DNA of 64,000 nucleotides from Apoderus coryli (Eukaryota > Arthropoda > Insecta > Coleoptera > Attelabidae): the NCBI GenBank assembly GCA_911728435.2, contig OU452199.1, forward strand, positions 41,551,253 through 41,615,252. Reading direction: 5' to 3'. The first letter of the stretch is position 1, and every line of letters begins with the position of its first letter. This document shows, piece by piece, positions 43,483 through 55,095 of the stretch. Under the pieces are notes generated by a model that was given only the letters and a program-made list of their open reading frames with translations, did no database searches and had not been told where the DNA came from. A program made the position numbers and the translations under genes.

Positions 43483-44400
43483 AATTGTATAAGAATGGTT
43501 TTGAACATTAAGATAAGTTATTGGTAATTTTCAGACATTCTTTTAACATTTTGTTAGTGTTTCCGTTAGTTATTTTGTACATGTTATGATTTTTTGGTGA
43601 TATTATATAGTAGTTGTTTCATAAAAACAGATTAGAAAGAATCAAATCACAATACTAGAGACTTTAGTTTAAATAATATCCAACCACAGACAATATAGTA
43701 GATGTAGGACGGTTTGAGAGTTATTTATGTTGTGGTTCTTTTTCTTCACTGACCCTTACATCGCGATGTTGCCAATTTACACTAAGTATATATTTTTTTA
43801 TGAAACAATTCTATGGTTATTTTTTTTTGTTAGATCTCATAATAATTATAATACGTCGTGTAATCATATTATTAAATTGTAAATAATCATTAATAATTAA
43901 AAAAAAAGTACCTAAACATACAAAAGAAAAAAAAAACAAGGTAAAGGCAAAGAAAACTACAAAAAAAAAAGTTGTTTATCATTTTCAGGAAAAATAAAAT
44001 TTTTACATTAAACATTTGTTTTATTTTTATATTTTAATTAATAACAATAATAATTATTCATAGAAAAATATTTGTGTTCCATATTTTTAGGCACAAAAAA
44101 AGCACTGTGTGCTCATTTTTTTAATAATATCGTATGTATTTTCTAAATAACAAAAAAACTAAATCAAATTTGAAATGATTGAAAAACGAAATATTAACAT
44201 AATACAGTAGAGTCTCACTAATCCGCACTTAGTACAAGTACAGTGGCCCGACAATCTGTGCGATGACTGCGCCATATTTGGTATGAGTTTGTAGTCCATA
44301 TCGGGTGAGAAAAAAAACTCTCAAGAGAATGTAGAGGGACTGGGTGTGCTTCCAGACCAAGTTTACACTACTGCACACAAAAAAAGTGTGAAAAAGCTTT
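43483..44400. other. no recognisable gene
   Basis: Strongly AT-rich sequence with A homopolymers between 43900 and 43970. Nothing recognised. Confidence 0.5.
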
Positions 44401-45722
44401 AGTCACTCAAACAATTAAAGCCCAAAATGACTTCGGGACCGGATGACATCCCGGCTTTCATTTTACGAGATTGTGCATCTGTTTTCGCCGTTCCACTGCA
44501 GACTCTGTTTAATAGGTCTCTGAGATCCAATATCTTCCCAAAAACTTGGAAAATTTCCCGCATTTGCCCAATCCATAAATCTGCTGAGAATGATCATGTT
44601 GAAAATTATAGACCCGTCTCGCTCCTGCGCAACTTCTCGAAGGTTTTTGAAGCGGCATTACACCGAAAAAATATTTACTCAAATTAAGTATCAGATTGAT
44701 CCACAGCAGCACGGTTTTTTCCCAGGCCGCTCTACAGTAACCAACTTAACCTGTTTTCTAGAGGATGTATTTCGTACCCTCGGGGAGGGTCTGCGGATCG
44801 ATGCGATTTATACGGATTTTTCGAAGGAATGTCGAGGTTGGGTTTTCATGAGGATCTTTTAACGTTTTTTGCCTCCTACTTGTCTGATCGACAACACTAT
44901 GTCGAATACAACGGTCATAAATCGGAGACTTTCACACCCACCAGCGGAGCGCCTCAGGGCAACTGTTTGGCACCATTAATATTTTCAATTTTCATTAATG
45001 ACATATCCCAGGAACTTACAAGCAACCATTTGATGTTTGCAGACGATCTGATCATCGTGTTATTCGAGACACTTCGGATTGCGTATTGTTGCAGCGCGAC
45101 TTATCTAAGCTTGAAGATTGGTGTAACTATAATAAATTGCCTTTAAATATTAATAAATGTAAGTTTGTCATATTTTCGAAATCGCAAACTGTTTTTGAAT
45201 ATCGCTATCAGCTGAGTGACACTGCGCTTGAGTCTTGTGATGTTGTCAGGGATCTTGGAGTTTACGTCGACACTGAATTGTCATTTAATTATCATATTCA
45301 AAGTATTACCCGAGATGCACTACGCATACTTGGCTTTTTGTTTCGTGTTACCAAGGATTTTAGTAATATTGAATGTGTAACCAATTTGTATTGTGCTCTG
45401 GTAAGATCTAAGCTTGAGTACGCATCTATAATATGGTCTCCCATTTACCAATCTCATGCAGGACACATTGAATACATACAGCGCAAATTCCTTAAATATT
45501 TAGCGTTTAAAATTGACGGTAGATTCCCATGTAGAGGATTCGATCATAGAGCACTGCTCGATCGCTTTCAAATGGTTTCGCTGGCTGCTCGCAGAGTGTA
45601 TGCCGGACAACTCTTTCTGTTTAAGATTATAAATAGCTTGGTTGACTGTTCAAACCTACTCCGATCATTACATTTTAACATACCGCGCCTCTCTGCGAGG
45701 AGTACATCACACAATCTGTGAC
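44400..45722 (+). pseudogene. Jockey-like reverse transcriptase, 5' truncated and broken
   Basis: Related to 7239-9840. Blocks are SGPDDIPAFILRDCA, NYRPVSLL, QHGFFPGRST, motif A cut short (AIYTDFSKE, then directly the sequence after it, so AFD and about 15 residues are deleted), motif B TSGAPQGNCLAPL, and an intact FADDLI. The thumb region (KLEYASIIWSPIYQSH) runs to the stop at 45721. Frameshifts lie near 44640, 44830 and 45075. No tail repeat is evident. Confidence 0.88.
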
Positions 45723-45976
45723 TTGTCGAAGAGTAGTAGGCTTGAGATTTATAGTTAGGAATTGCAGAAGATATAGATAATCTTAAAGCCCTGTACTTGA
45801 TGATGAATTCTTCACAAGAAAGGGATGTAGAAGATATGTGCCTCGAGCACGAGGCAAATTAGCAAATTTTACCGAAACTAGACTAGACTGCAGTACAGAA
45901 TTAGCGAAATTCTACAGTAACTTTATACATTTTTAGAACTATAAAAATAATAACAAATAATATTAAGTTAGTGACA

Positions 45977-46841
45977 TCATTCATTAAGGAATTTCTCCAA
46001 CTCATTTTTGTCGTAATCGAATTTGATTTCTTCTAAAATAGCGCCACTTTCCTTATTTGGACTCTGCGACTCTGAAAGACAAGAAATTTAATTAATATAA
46101 ATTCAAAATTAAATGTAAACATGAAGATGTGAATCGCCCGAATTTTGACTCTCCTACATACTTCTAGTGACGACCGGAATTTCTCCCGAAGCCTTGTACC
46201 GTTCCAAATCTGATTCAAATGCTTCTTGGAATACTTTTTGTCTAATTACTAATTCTTTTTTTGCTTCAGCCTCTTCAGTCAACAACTTTTTTCGCTGTTT
46301 TTCAACCAATTCATCTCTCAATTTATATAAATCCTCTGAAAATGTAAGTAATTGGTATGTTATATTCAAGTTCAATACAATACTGCATACCGGTTTGCTT
46401 CATTTTATACCGTTGTAAATGACGTTTGTGCATCGCTTGATCACAAATAAAATAACTTTCATCTAATACAATATCTAATTTAATTAAATTATCTTCAATT
46501 TTCCTAGTAGTTTCTGATAAAGTTTTTATTTGATTTAAACACAAAGATATATTGGAACTTAAATTGGAATGTGAAAGAATATGCGTAATTAATTGAATAC
46601 TTTCTTTATCGCGTTGCATTTTTTTCGATATATCGTCTATTCCTTTAGCAATTTTATCTGCTGTGTCAGCATTTCGTTCATTCATATCACGTATATGCAC
46701 CCATTCTTGTTCGAAATGATCGAGTATTTCTGCACCGGCATAAAACTGTGGATCTTCTGTTGGTGGTGATTTTACCTCGCTGGTGAAGAGGTTTACATTT
46801 TTCTTCACATTTAACAATTTTTCCTTAATGCCAGATAACAT
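45977..46841 (-). CDS. Dysb: Dysbindin (BLOC-1 subunit), complete
   Basis: Three exons: 46841-46391 (start ATG), 46335-46162 and 46071-45977 (stop). All junctions are GT/AG and in phase, giving 239 residues. The N-terminus MLSGIKEKLLNVKKN, the DPQFYAGAEILDHFEQEW segment, the coiled coil around residues 50-190 rich in K/E/L, and RQKVFQEAFESDLERYKASG match dysbindin (compare the EAFQQDMEQY segment of vertebrate proteins). The C-terminus is short and acidic. Dysbindin is part of the BLOC-1 complex for lysosome-related organelle biogenesis and, in flies, presynaptic homeostasis. No transposon is inserted in its small introns (55 and 90 bases). Confidence 0.93.
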
Positions 46842-47976
46842 TTCAAAATCAAAATAAACAACACAAACAACATAACCTATTAAAAAAATAACAAACAGAC
46901 AGCTGAGTAAATTCGAGGTTGACAGCTGACAAAGCTAATTACTGAAAAAAAAGATAAAGAGGTTTAATAGTATAAAGCAATTATCCCCCTCTGTCCTCAA
47001 TAGTTTATGTCAATGACATTAAAAGTAGCAAATAAAAGTTTGTTACAACACATTAAGAACGTATGTGCGTTTATTTATTTAATCAGTATCTCCTGAAGGT
47101 CAGTTCCTGAAAATGGGGAATTGAACGTCGAGATCGTAAGGCTGCGTTAATTCTCTTGATCGTTCTGCTTCACGGTTTTCTATAATTGCCGCCCAGAAGC
47201 ACTATTCTGTATACCGATCCAACACGTCTGTTACCATTCTGAAATCAATTCCAGGTCGAGTTTCAGTTTCATTTCAATAACGGGCTAATAGGTTTGTTCC
47301 ATCTTTTCTCTAATTTAACTAATCCCCATTATAATAAAAAAAAATGTTGCTACTACATTTTTCTTTAAAAAAGTACTACACATTTTTGTCTTAGCTACTA
47401 AAACACTATGTTAATTAATTATCTAAAAATAATATGTTTGCTTATGACTCGTATAGACAAAAAACTTCCAAAGCTCGATGACAATCTATGATGTGAAGAT
47501 ATTCCTCAGACTCACTATTAGTGAACAATTGTAAAATAAAACCGCGGTAAATCAAATCGAGAAAACAACAACAGAAAACCTATTTTGGTGTGTTATTTAA
47601 TTATTTTATATATATAATAATAATATTATATAATGTAATTATTTATTTAACGTTTAAAAATCTCGTTGTCTTGTCATATATTTTGTCTTCCTTGTTTGAT
47701 GGCCATTGTAGACAAAATCATATGTATTTGGCATTTATGACATAACAGCCGGGGAAAAGCATTTTTGGAAAATGGTTTCAAATTTTTAAAAATATTCCAT
47801 TATTTTAAATTTTTATTGCTTTCATTAAATTCATATAGAGTCAACTAACAAATAAACGAAAGTTATTAATTTGTATTGCATTTCAACCCAAACAGAGAGA
47901 TTTGTAAATTGTTCAGGTATATTTAGTAAAATTTTTGTTTTGTACTTTTTCGTGCATTTATGATTATTATTGAAAT
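46842..47976. other. intergenic, dysbindin upstream region
   Basis: Divergent spacer between dysbindin (-) and the unnamed gene at 47977 (+). It probably holds both promoters, but no specific core element is convincing. AT-rich, with no transposon recognised. Confidence 0.5.
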
Positions 47977-48594
47977 ATGGTGTATAAGGATCCGTTTTAT
48001 CCCAGATACAAAGTAGTCCAGAGAGTATTTTTTCATAACTGTCAATTTTACACCTTTGCAAATCAGCTGATATTTCATCTCCATAGAAAAGTGGGTTTTG
48101 AAACATCATTCTGTCCAAATACCAACACCCCAAATGTTATGAATATACACGATCGTTTAAAAGAGGCATTTAAAAATGTGGCTTACAGCGCAGATAAGAC
48201 GTGGTATAACGATTTCAGCTCTTATCAAAATGCTAACATGGTAATGCCTAAATAAAATAGTTTTGGAAAATTAAGTATAATTTTATTTGTCACATTTTGA
48301 CAGGATATTTGCGTTAGAGAAGAACGTTTTCGACAGAAAACGACGAAAATTGAAATACTCAAGCCAAGAACTGTTAGGGACAGTATACCGACGAGTTGGC
48401 TGGCAAAATATGGCGACTATGAGTACGTGGAGGCCAGAGAAATGTCATATTCTCATTCGACAATGCAATACCAAAGTTTTACCGGAAAATTCGCGGAAGA
48501 GAGCGATAAGGAACCGTGGATGTTGGGAGATGTTGATGATTTATTCTTAGGATTTTTGAGCTACAGTAAACCCAATTACCAAGAGTTTGTCTAA
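47977..48594 (+). CDS. Unidentified small two-exon protein
   Basis: Exon 1, 47977-48240, starts at ATG (MVYKDPFYPRYKVV) and ends in phase 0 at GTAATG. A 63-base intron follows with a TTTTGACAG acceptor. Exon 2 is 48304-48594 (stop TAA). The product has 184 residues. Exon 2 is charged and looks like true coding sequence: a REERFRQKTTKIEILKP segment, SIPTSWLAKYGDYEYV, and an acidic DKEPWMLGDVDDLF near the end. No membrane segment. I do not recognise the family; the short basic segments and Tyr/Pro pattern recall small ciliary or sperm microtubule proteins, but that is only an impression. The start of exon 1 may be wrong, since residues 15-40 look less like coding sequence. Confidence 0.6.
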
Positions 48595-49137
48595 ATGTAC
48601 CGATCAGATTATTTATTAAATGTCACGATTTATGTTTTAGAGGATCATTTTAGAGACACAATTGATTTATATAATAATGACGATGAGGAATGTCAAATTA
48701 ATATAGTATCGCCGTTTTTAAATGCTAGAACGTTTGATGAAATGAATTTGAAATTTAGAATAGGTATGTATTTGTATGTTTTGGATTTTTTATGTAGTTT
48801 AGAAAATTCTTTTTTAGAAGCTACGCATAAACTTTGGGACAGATATTGTTACCCGTTTGATATGGATCAACAAAGAGTTATGGATACAAATTTAAAATTA
48901 TTCAAAACCCCATCTGGTAATGTTTTCTGTCCAAAAGATGATGGCATAGATAAATATACAAATAATTATGACAGCTTTAAATCTACACCGGAATCAGAAA
49001 ATACTTTTGCACATCTAAAGGTAACACATTATTCTAAATTTCCAAATAATACAAAACGTTGTTTACCGAGTCTCGAAGTATCTAGTCGAGATTTCAGCAA
49101 ATACCTCCCAAGGCTGTCTAAAAATAGTTTGTCTTAG
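48595..49137 (+). CDS. Unidentified reading frame directly after the previous stop
   Basis: ATG follows the preceding TAA with no gap and in the same frame. The 180-codon frame contains a likely 54-base intron (48764-48817, GTATGT to CTTTTTTAG), in phase, whose removal joins NLKFRI to EATHKLWDRYCYPFD. The remaining sequence (FKTPSGNVFCPKDDG, LPSLEVSSRDFSKYLPRL) looks protein-like and soluble. It may be the C-terminal part of the gene at 47977 separated by a stop codon, or a second gene. The family is not recognised. Confidence 0.45.
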   Translation: MYRSDYLLNVTIYVLEDHFRDTIDLYNNDDEECQINIVSPFLNARTFDEMNLKFRIGMYLYVLDFLCSLENSFLEATHKLWDRYCYPFDMDQQRVMDTNLKLFKTPSGNVFCPKDDGIDKYTNNYDSFKSTPESENTFAHLKVTHYSKFPNNTKRCLPSLEVSSRDFSKYLPRLSKNSLS

Positions 49138-49615
49138 AGGCAGGAAAGAATAAGACGTTTTCGCTGGTAAGTCCATAATGTTAATATTGTGAGCAGTCAG
49201 AAAGTTTTCTTGAAGGATAAGTTTTGAAGAAAATGGACCAATGGCCTTTATTGATGGTCCTCTGCGGCAATCGCATAGTCTCTTCCCGAACAACTACAAG
49301 CTCACAACAAATATTAGAACTTATGCTAACTCAAACCAAAACTCCAAAAGCTTTCCTTAGTAAATATTATATTTCCTTCTAGTACCTGACGGTGTCTCAA
49401 CTTTCACTACTGCAATCTCCATAATGTTCACTTATTTTGTTCTCATTTTCACTATTCTATCTTTATCGCTTTTTGTTTATCTAAATTTGTTTTTAATTTG
49501 TCTTTTAATACTCTTTATTGTTCGATTACTTGTTTCATAACTTCTATTTGATATCAAACTGTGTTTTTTTCAAGTTGTTCTATGATAGCATCTTTGACAT
49601 CTTACATTTTCTTTA

Positions 49616-50751
49616 TGCCCGTTTGCACAACATACAATTTAAGCGACGATAAGATCTATGAGGCGACTAGCATCTATTTTTTATTGCACCGCGTTGAAAC
49701 GTCACTTAAATAGGCTTAAGTGTCCCTTTCGATTATTCTCTTCTTAAGTGGAATTCTAACCTCAAAATTGCTTTTATATTTTCCATTATTTTACTGTGTG
49801 TTGCGATTAAAAATATGGAATTCTTGGATGATGATCTTGACGTTTTCGAATTAATTGAACATGGATTTCCAAGGAGGTTATATGAAAGGCCGAATTATTT
49901 TAAAGATATGGACAATTTAACTTTTTACAAAGATTTTGACTGACGAAGCCTACGACCAAATTGAGCATTTACTAGAATTTGATGAGTTTAAGTAAATATA
50001 TGACAGCTTTCAGAAGATATTATGTTAAAAGCAAAGACCGAAATGCGTATTTGTGGTTAACATACAGGATTATTATGTCTATTTTAGAATTTGATTACAA
50101 TATATTTTAGAAATAACTGCATAACCTCCATGAATCAGTTGTTATTAAAACTGCGACTATACGTCATGGAAGTGTAATTTGGAGCTCTTCTTTTATTGGT
50201 GTATCACTAATTTCCATCGTATTTTACATTATAATTTTCATTTAAAATCAAAATTAATGTTTACATATTAAGTAGGAATTATTATGAAAACAAAACTAAA
50301 GAGGTTAATTCTTCTTCTTCCTCATTCAATATTGGCCTTCACCATTAAGTATTTAGCCATTATCCTTGTTTTACTGTTCTTGACGGACGCACAGTGAAGT
50401 GCTGTGCAGTCTCAGCTCCAGTCCTCTGCCTCAACGATGTCCTGTCACTTCTTCGGACCAAATTGTCTGATTGCGTGTGCAAGTTTCAATTATGTTCAAG
50501 TTTATTAATTTATAGGAAATATATTAGTTTATAGATATAGATAAAGAGGTTAAAATATTACTGCCCAACAAAAAATCTTCTTCGTTTCTCGGCTACCTGC
50601 CTTAAATGTGCTACGTTGACAAATCTACTTGATACTTAACTAAGTGCCACCTACATACAAATCGGAGCAATCAATTCCGCTTAAGTAATACTCCAAATTT
50701 AGGCGACTCTTAACTATTCTCTACGTAAACTGTATGTGGTGCAAACGGGCA
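49616..50751 (+). mobile_element. PIF/Harbinger element with TTA duplication
   Basis: The 1136-base element starts TGCCCGTTTGCACAACATAC and ends with the inverse, GTATGTGGTGCAAACGGGCA. TTA flanks both sides (49613-49615 and 50752-50754). Inside is a fragment of a HARBI1-like nuclease. The rest is deleted, so it is non-autonomous. A second related-looking block GAGGCGACTAG/AGGCGACTC lies just inside each end. Confidence 0.88.
49815..50000 (+). pseudogene. HARBI1-like nuclease, N-terminal fragment
   Basis: It starts MEFLDDDLDVFELIEHGF then PRRLYERPNYFKDMDNLTFY. A one-base shift near 49938 then gives LTDEAYDQIEHLLEFDEF. This is the conserved start of Harbinger transposase-derived nucleases. The DDE nuclease domain is absent. 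Confidence 0.78.
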
Positions 50752-50931
50752 TTAGAGATCTATCGAGTTTTAGTTTTTCCTTGTCAATGTCGCTGTCTTT
50801 CTCTTCTTCTTCTTAGTTTGGCCTCGTTTCATTTCGGTGAGATAAAAGCATAAGTGGACCTTCGAGCGCTTCCACATTCATTTCAAAACGCAATTTATAC
50901 AAACAAGTTTTTTCTTTACGATTGTTTTCAG

Positions 50932-52173
50932 ATGTTATCAAAATCTTTCCAAGAACAAAACACGTGGATCATCAAGAAAGAAAATCTATCGGATAATCTA
51001 ACCAACTGGATGCCGCCTACTGATACCGATATAACGTCCAGCAGTAAACGACTTTATTCAACAGTCCTACAAAGTGGGACGACTAAACCCAGCGGTAGCA
51101 CCACATTTAGCGCTAGTGTTAATATGAACACTCCTACGTCAACTATGCTGATGTTTGGAACGAATAGTAGTAGTACGGCTACAGATCCTTCACCAAGTCA
51201 AAATATTGATCCTGGTACTAGTACGAATTTTAAACAACAACGCTGCAATGGTTCGGTTTTAACACAACAGAGCAGCTCCTCACAAAACGCTTATGTTAAT
51301 AATTTACATAACAGTACCCCAACGACAGTACCAAACTATCAGTACTACCATACGAATCACGCAACATATTTAAATACGCGAATATACACAACTAATAGTC
51401 TCACGCGTAACAACTACTTTCATAATTCCTTAATACTAACACCACCACCAGCCTTTCCAATCCTTCCTACTGGATTATGTAGTGTGCCATCGGCGTTCCA
51501 CGCGACAACAATGGCGTTTCCACGCAGCGTCATTACTCCAACAGCATTTTACGGTACCCGAACTACGCAGCGCCCTCTACATCTACATAATCCACCAATA
51601 GTTGTTCGACCAACAACACCAACGAGTTGGTACGTACCGACGAATCAACCCCAGTATTACAGCGAGAAAGTTAAGCGATTTAGAACGACGTTGCCAAGTA
51701 CTACCAAAGCGAGTACTTCAAGATTAGTACCGTTACCGCAGAAGTCGAATAACACGAGTCGTACTACGACAAATAGAACTTGTCCTAGTATAAGTCTGTC
51801 GCGACCTTCGACTTCTACTGTTGCTTCAACAACGCCAATTGTAAATGAATTTGATGAAAGTCGTAATAAAGAGTTTGAAAGAGTTGTCAATAAAACTGTC
51901 AACGTGGTTTTGGAGGAAAATGACAGTTACATGCCGGTGACAAATAGTCAATCAGATGAATTAGAGATTCAGGCGATAGAGCAGTACCACAATTCCAGCG
52001 ATAATGTGTATCAAGACTTGGAGCGGCAAGCAGCTGAACAATATGACAATTCGGAAAACTGGATGGGCCCCCCGAATCTCGATGAAGATAATACGTTCGG
52101 GGGGTCGTGGGTAGTACAGCACCATTTCAATTTAGATGAGGTTAGATTAATATCCAATTTGTTGTGTTCTTGA
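50932..52173 (+). CDS. Long Ser/Thr/Asn-rich protein, unidentified
   Basis: The frame is open for over 400 codons, a strong sign in AT-rich DNA. ATG 50932 lies exactly after a TTGTTTTCAG acceptor, so this may be an internal exon as well as a start. The sequence is disordered and rich in Ser, Thr, Asn and Tyr (for example SSSSQNAYVNNLHNSTPTTV), with a basic stretch (KVKRFRTTLPSTTK) and an acidic C-terminal part with a repeated QAIEQYHNSS / QAAEQYDNSE motif. A possible donor, GAG|GTTAGA at 52140, would end the exon before the frame's stop. No folded domain is visible; a transcription-regulator linker is possible. No neighbour tells its role. Confidence 0.55.
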   Translation: MLSKSFQEQNTWIIKKENLSDNLTNWMPPTDTDITSSSKRLYSTVLQSGTTKPSGSTTFSASVNMNTPTSTMLMFGTNSSSTATDPSPSQNIDPGTSTNFKQQRCNGSVLTQQSSSSQNAYVNNLHNSTPTTVPNYQYYHTNHATYLNTRIYTTNSLTRNNYFHNSLILTPPPAFPILPTGLCSVPSAFHATTMAFPRSVITPTAFYGTRTTQRPLHLHNPPIVVRPTTPTSWYVPTNQPQYYSEKVKRFRTTLPSTTKASTSRLVPLPQKSNNTSRTTTNRTCPSISLSRPSTSTVASTTPIVNEFDESRNKEFERVVNKTVNVVLEENDSYMPVTNSQSDELEIQAIEQYHNSSDNVYQDLERQAAEQYDNSENWMGPPNLDEDNTFGGSWVVQHHFNLDEVRLISNLLCS

Positions 52174-52657
52174 TGTGCGATTTTTTTTTCTTCTTCGTCG
52201 TGTTTAGGGTATAGTGTTTTTTGGTGAAGTAGCTATGTGGTTTTTGTTTTAAATGGAAGAATATTAATATATTTGTACAAAACCCACAAATATTTTGATT
52301 TATAATGATAAAACTCGCCTGTAGGTCATAAAGAACAAAAAAAAATAATAGAGATTTGTTGTAAAAATAAAATTAAAAATTTGAATTCAATTCGATAGTT
52401 TTATTTTTAGGGTTCGTCCCAGAAATATTTCCATGGGGGTGAGGGCAAACTGTGTTGAGCCAAAAATTAGAATATGCACAATATTCAAACGACGCCGACG
52501 TAAACAGTAAATTAAAAACCCTTAATATTAAATTATCTAATGCACTGTGACCTTGAGATCATATATGGAAAACTATATATTTTTGGAAAGCTCATAATCC
52601 CAGATACGTAAGTCTGCGCATTGTCTTTATAAAGACAATGGTCTGGGTCATAATAGG
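52174..52657. other. no recognisable gene
   Basis: AT-rich. It includes the 22-base perfect palindrome CATTGTCTTTA plus TAAAGACAATG at 52619-52640, just outside the following MITE. Confidence 0.5.
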
Positions 52658-53245
52658 GAGTTAAGGCAAAACCAAGGACGTATACGTATCTCCATACGTA
52701 AACGTGAGATTTTGGTTATGTTTACACTAGATAAGCAGTCATTCAAAATAGAGTTAAGGTGCCATCCAATACGTATCGTATATGCGGAAGGTAGAGATAA
52801 CACTTTACTTGAGAAAAAGACTATTTTAGATTTTTCTACTTCCATTTACTATGTTGTTAATATTATTGTTTTTTTAATTATTAACCAAATAGGTACATAT
52901 ATATTTTATCATGTATATCTAGGTATAAACAATAACAGAAAAATGTTTATAATTGTTACAAAATAAACTACTACTACTACTAATAATAATAAAGTATTTA
53001 TTGCAAAATAGCTTAGCTTAATTTTCAATTTAGATTGAGTTTTTAATGTTCTATTCTAGATATTCGTACAAGTTCATGTAATTCTGACAACAATCGGTTC
53101 AATACGGTTAAGTATACGATACGCGTAGAGGTACATATGTTTACGGCCTTCGTATCGTTAAACGTATCATAAATTTAAAGAGCGCATGCGTAGATGTCAA
53201 AAGATACGTTTACGTATACGTCACTGGCTTTGCCTTAACTGCCTA
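52658..53245. mobile_element. MITE with AGTTAAGGCAAA ends
   Basis: AGTTAAGGCAAAACCAAGG near 52660 and the inverse CTGGCTTTGCCTTAACT near 53222-53238 bound a block whose subterminal parts both carry ACGTATACGT. A CTA/ATA microsatellite lies in the centre near 52970. No coding capacity. Confidence 0.7.
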
Positions 53246-54389
53246 ATGTTGTAGAAACTCACGTATCTAGTAACTACGTATGTCGTAGACCATTTCTGAT
53301 AAACAAAAAACAAACATGTGAGGGGGGGTTTAATATATTTAAATGAGTCCTTTAATTTCGGGAGTACAAACTTCCAAAAAAGTTGCGTAGTTTATGATTA
53401 AAAAAAATAAATATAAAAAATCCAGAAGTTCATGGCTTTTATTAGGTACATGAGTCCGATTGTGTGAAGTAGGTAAAAGAGTCTCAAGCCGGCGACAAAA
53501 CAGCAGCTACACAGAATACCAAGAAAATCCAGTCGAAAAAATAACAATAACAAACCCGTCAAAAGTATAGAACAATATATTGGGTGTCCAATTTAAAAAA
53601 AAAAACATAAGTTTGGTTATTATGTCCGAAATCGTTTCTTCATAAAAAAAACTACGCCACTGGATTCTATGCAAAAAATCGCTATCAGGATCAGTTTTTA
53701 TCTTCCCGCTAAGTTAAAGGGTAACCGAGATACGAAGGGGGTTCCAAAATGCAATTTTTTCTATATCGCCCTGTACAGTTTTCGAGTTACGTAACTCGAA
53801 AACTAAGAGGGCTATGACCATTTTGTTTGCAGCATCATCGTTTCACAAAAAAGTAACTAAGGGTCGCGAAAACCGCAAGGTTCTATCTCTAAAAATAACC
53901 GAGATATCCCGTAATAAGGACAGCCAAAATGGAACACCGTCACAGCATTAATAAGTACAGCATGCCGACTCCACGTTGGCACTTTGAAATAAACTGTGAC
54001 TTATGACGCCGCCATTTTGGGTTACAAGTCAGGTCCTGACTAAGAGTAATTATAGTTTTCGGTTTCTAACCACAGTACTTACTGTATTTTCATTTTTGTA
54101 AAAATATTTAAGTACATAATAATATCGCTGTCAATTTCAGAAATATTTGTGGTGTGTCATAGTGATTGAAAACAGCCTTGAGTGGTGGTATCAGTTAAAT
54201 GTTGACATGATTGGGTGATTTTTAATAATAATAATAATAAACACAACAATAAGACATTTTTATAAAAGTTGAAGCAGTGCTTCCTAACTTAACCTAAACG
54301 TAACTTATATGTTAGCTTAAACCTATCTGAAAATAGTTTTACATCGCTGGCCAAATTAAGTAGGTAGCTTATGTTTACAAATTAATTTG
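53246..54389. other. non-coding repeat sequence
   Basis: It includes a TTGGGTGTCCAATTT end near 53580 and GCCCTGTACAG near 53768, both like the CAGGGTG family, and a 28-base perfect palindrome at 53777-53804. No gene. Confidence 0.5.
53777..53804. repeat. 28-base perfect palindrome
   Basis: AGTTTTCGAGTTAC followed immediately by its inverse GTAACTCGAAAACT, with no spacer. The same TTTTCGAG-like phrase also occurs in the palindrome at 57563-58542. Confidence 0.9.
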
Positions 54390-54850
54390 TTCTATTACGT
54401 GTCAGACAGCGCTCTTAAACGAAAACCCCTGTAAACTTTTTATATTCTCTGGTAGAGCGTTGTAATATTTTGACACCGTATAGGTAAATGACCGCTCAAA
54501 GATTGATGTTGAGTCTAGCGGTGGCATAATGACATATACACCGATTCCCGGAACTTCAATGTTTCATATAAGTATTCCGTCTATTTCCCTCTGATGATTT
54601 TTATTCATCAAAATTAGTGAATGCAAATCCGACGTTGTTTCATTCGTAACCAGCCGATTTCCTTAATCTTATTGCTAGCCTTTTTCACCCCTACGAATTC
54701 CACATACAAACCGTGTGCCTGAATTCTGCATCAACTGAATCCTGTTGTCAGCAATTTTAGTCAAACAAGGGCCATATATATATTGTCAATACTATAACCC
54801 CTAGCTAATAGCGTTATCATGCTATCTCTCCACGATACATCTTGTGTTTA
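54390..54850 (-). pseudogene. Jockey-like reverse transcriptase C-terminus
   Basis: The minus strand reads YGPCLTKIADNRIQLMQNSG, then CGIRRGEK with stops, then FERSFTYTVSKYYNALPENI and a stop. These align in order with the end of the element at 1-1480 (YTPCLLSTDEKRIQQIQN and FERSFSYTVSCMYNRIPEES). It is 5' truncated and decayed. Confidence 0.75.
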
Positions 54851-54982
54851 TGTTTTACTTTCATTTAGTTTAAAAACATATTAGATACTGCCATTTCGTA
54901 ATATAAATTTTACGGTTATACAAATAGTTGTTATAAACGTAAAATTATCTAGTATTCATCTTTATTTTTACTTATTACTCAC

Positions 54983-55095
54983 CTAACAGGATCTGTGGTG
55001 AAGCGAAAAAAATGTTTAGTGCGAGTGCACCGCTTATTGGGACAACATTTTGCAGCACACACATGTCCTCCCTGATTGTTCATTGTAGTAATCAT
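54983..55095 (-). pseudogene. THAP-domain first exon
   Basis: The minus strand from ATG 55095: a short leader, then VCAAKCCPNKRC and KHFFRFTTDP, ending in phase 2 at a GTGAGTAA donor (54982). This is the first half of a THAP finger (C-x2-4-C and the FxRF block). No further THAP exon is found before the reverse transcriptase fragment at 54850, so the gene is cut. Upstream lies the repeat 55215-55362, shared with 28453-28600. Confidence 0.65.

Noticed and set aside
47831..48133. 100-codon minus-strand frame opposite the unnamed gene
   Set aside because: The plus strand has a coherent two-exon structure with splice sites; the minus frame has none.
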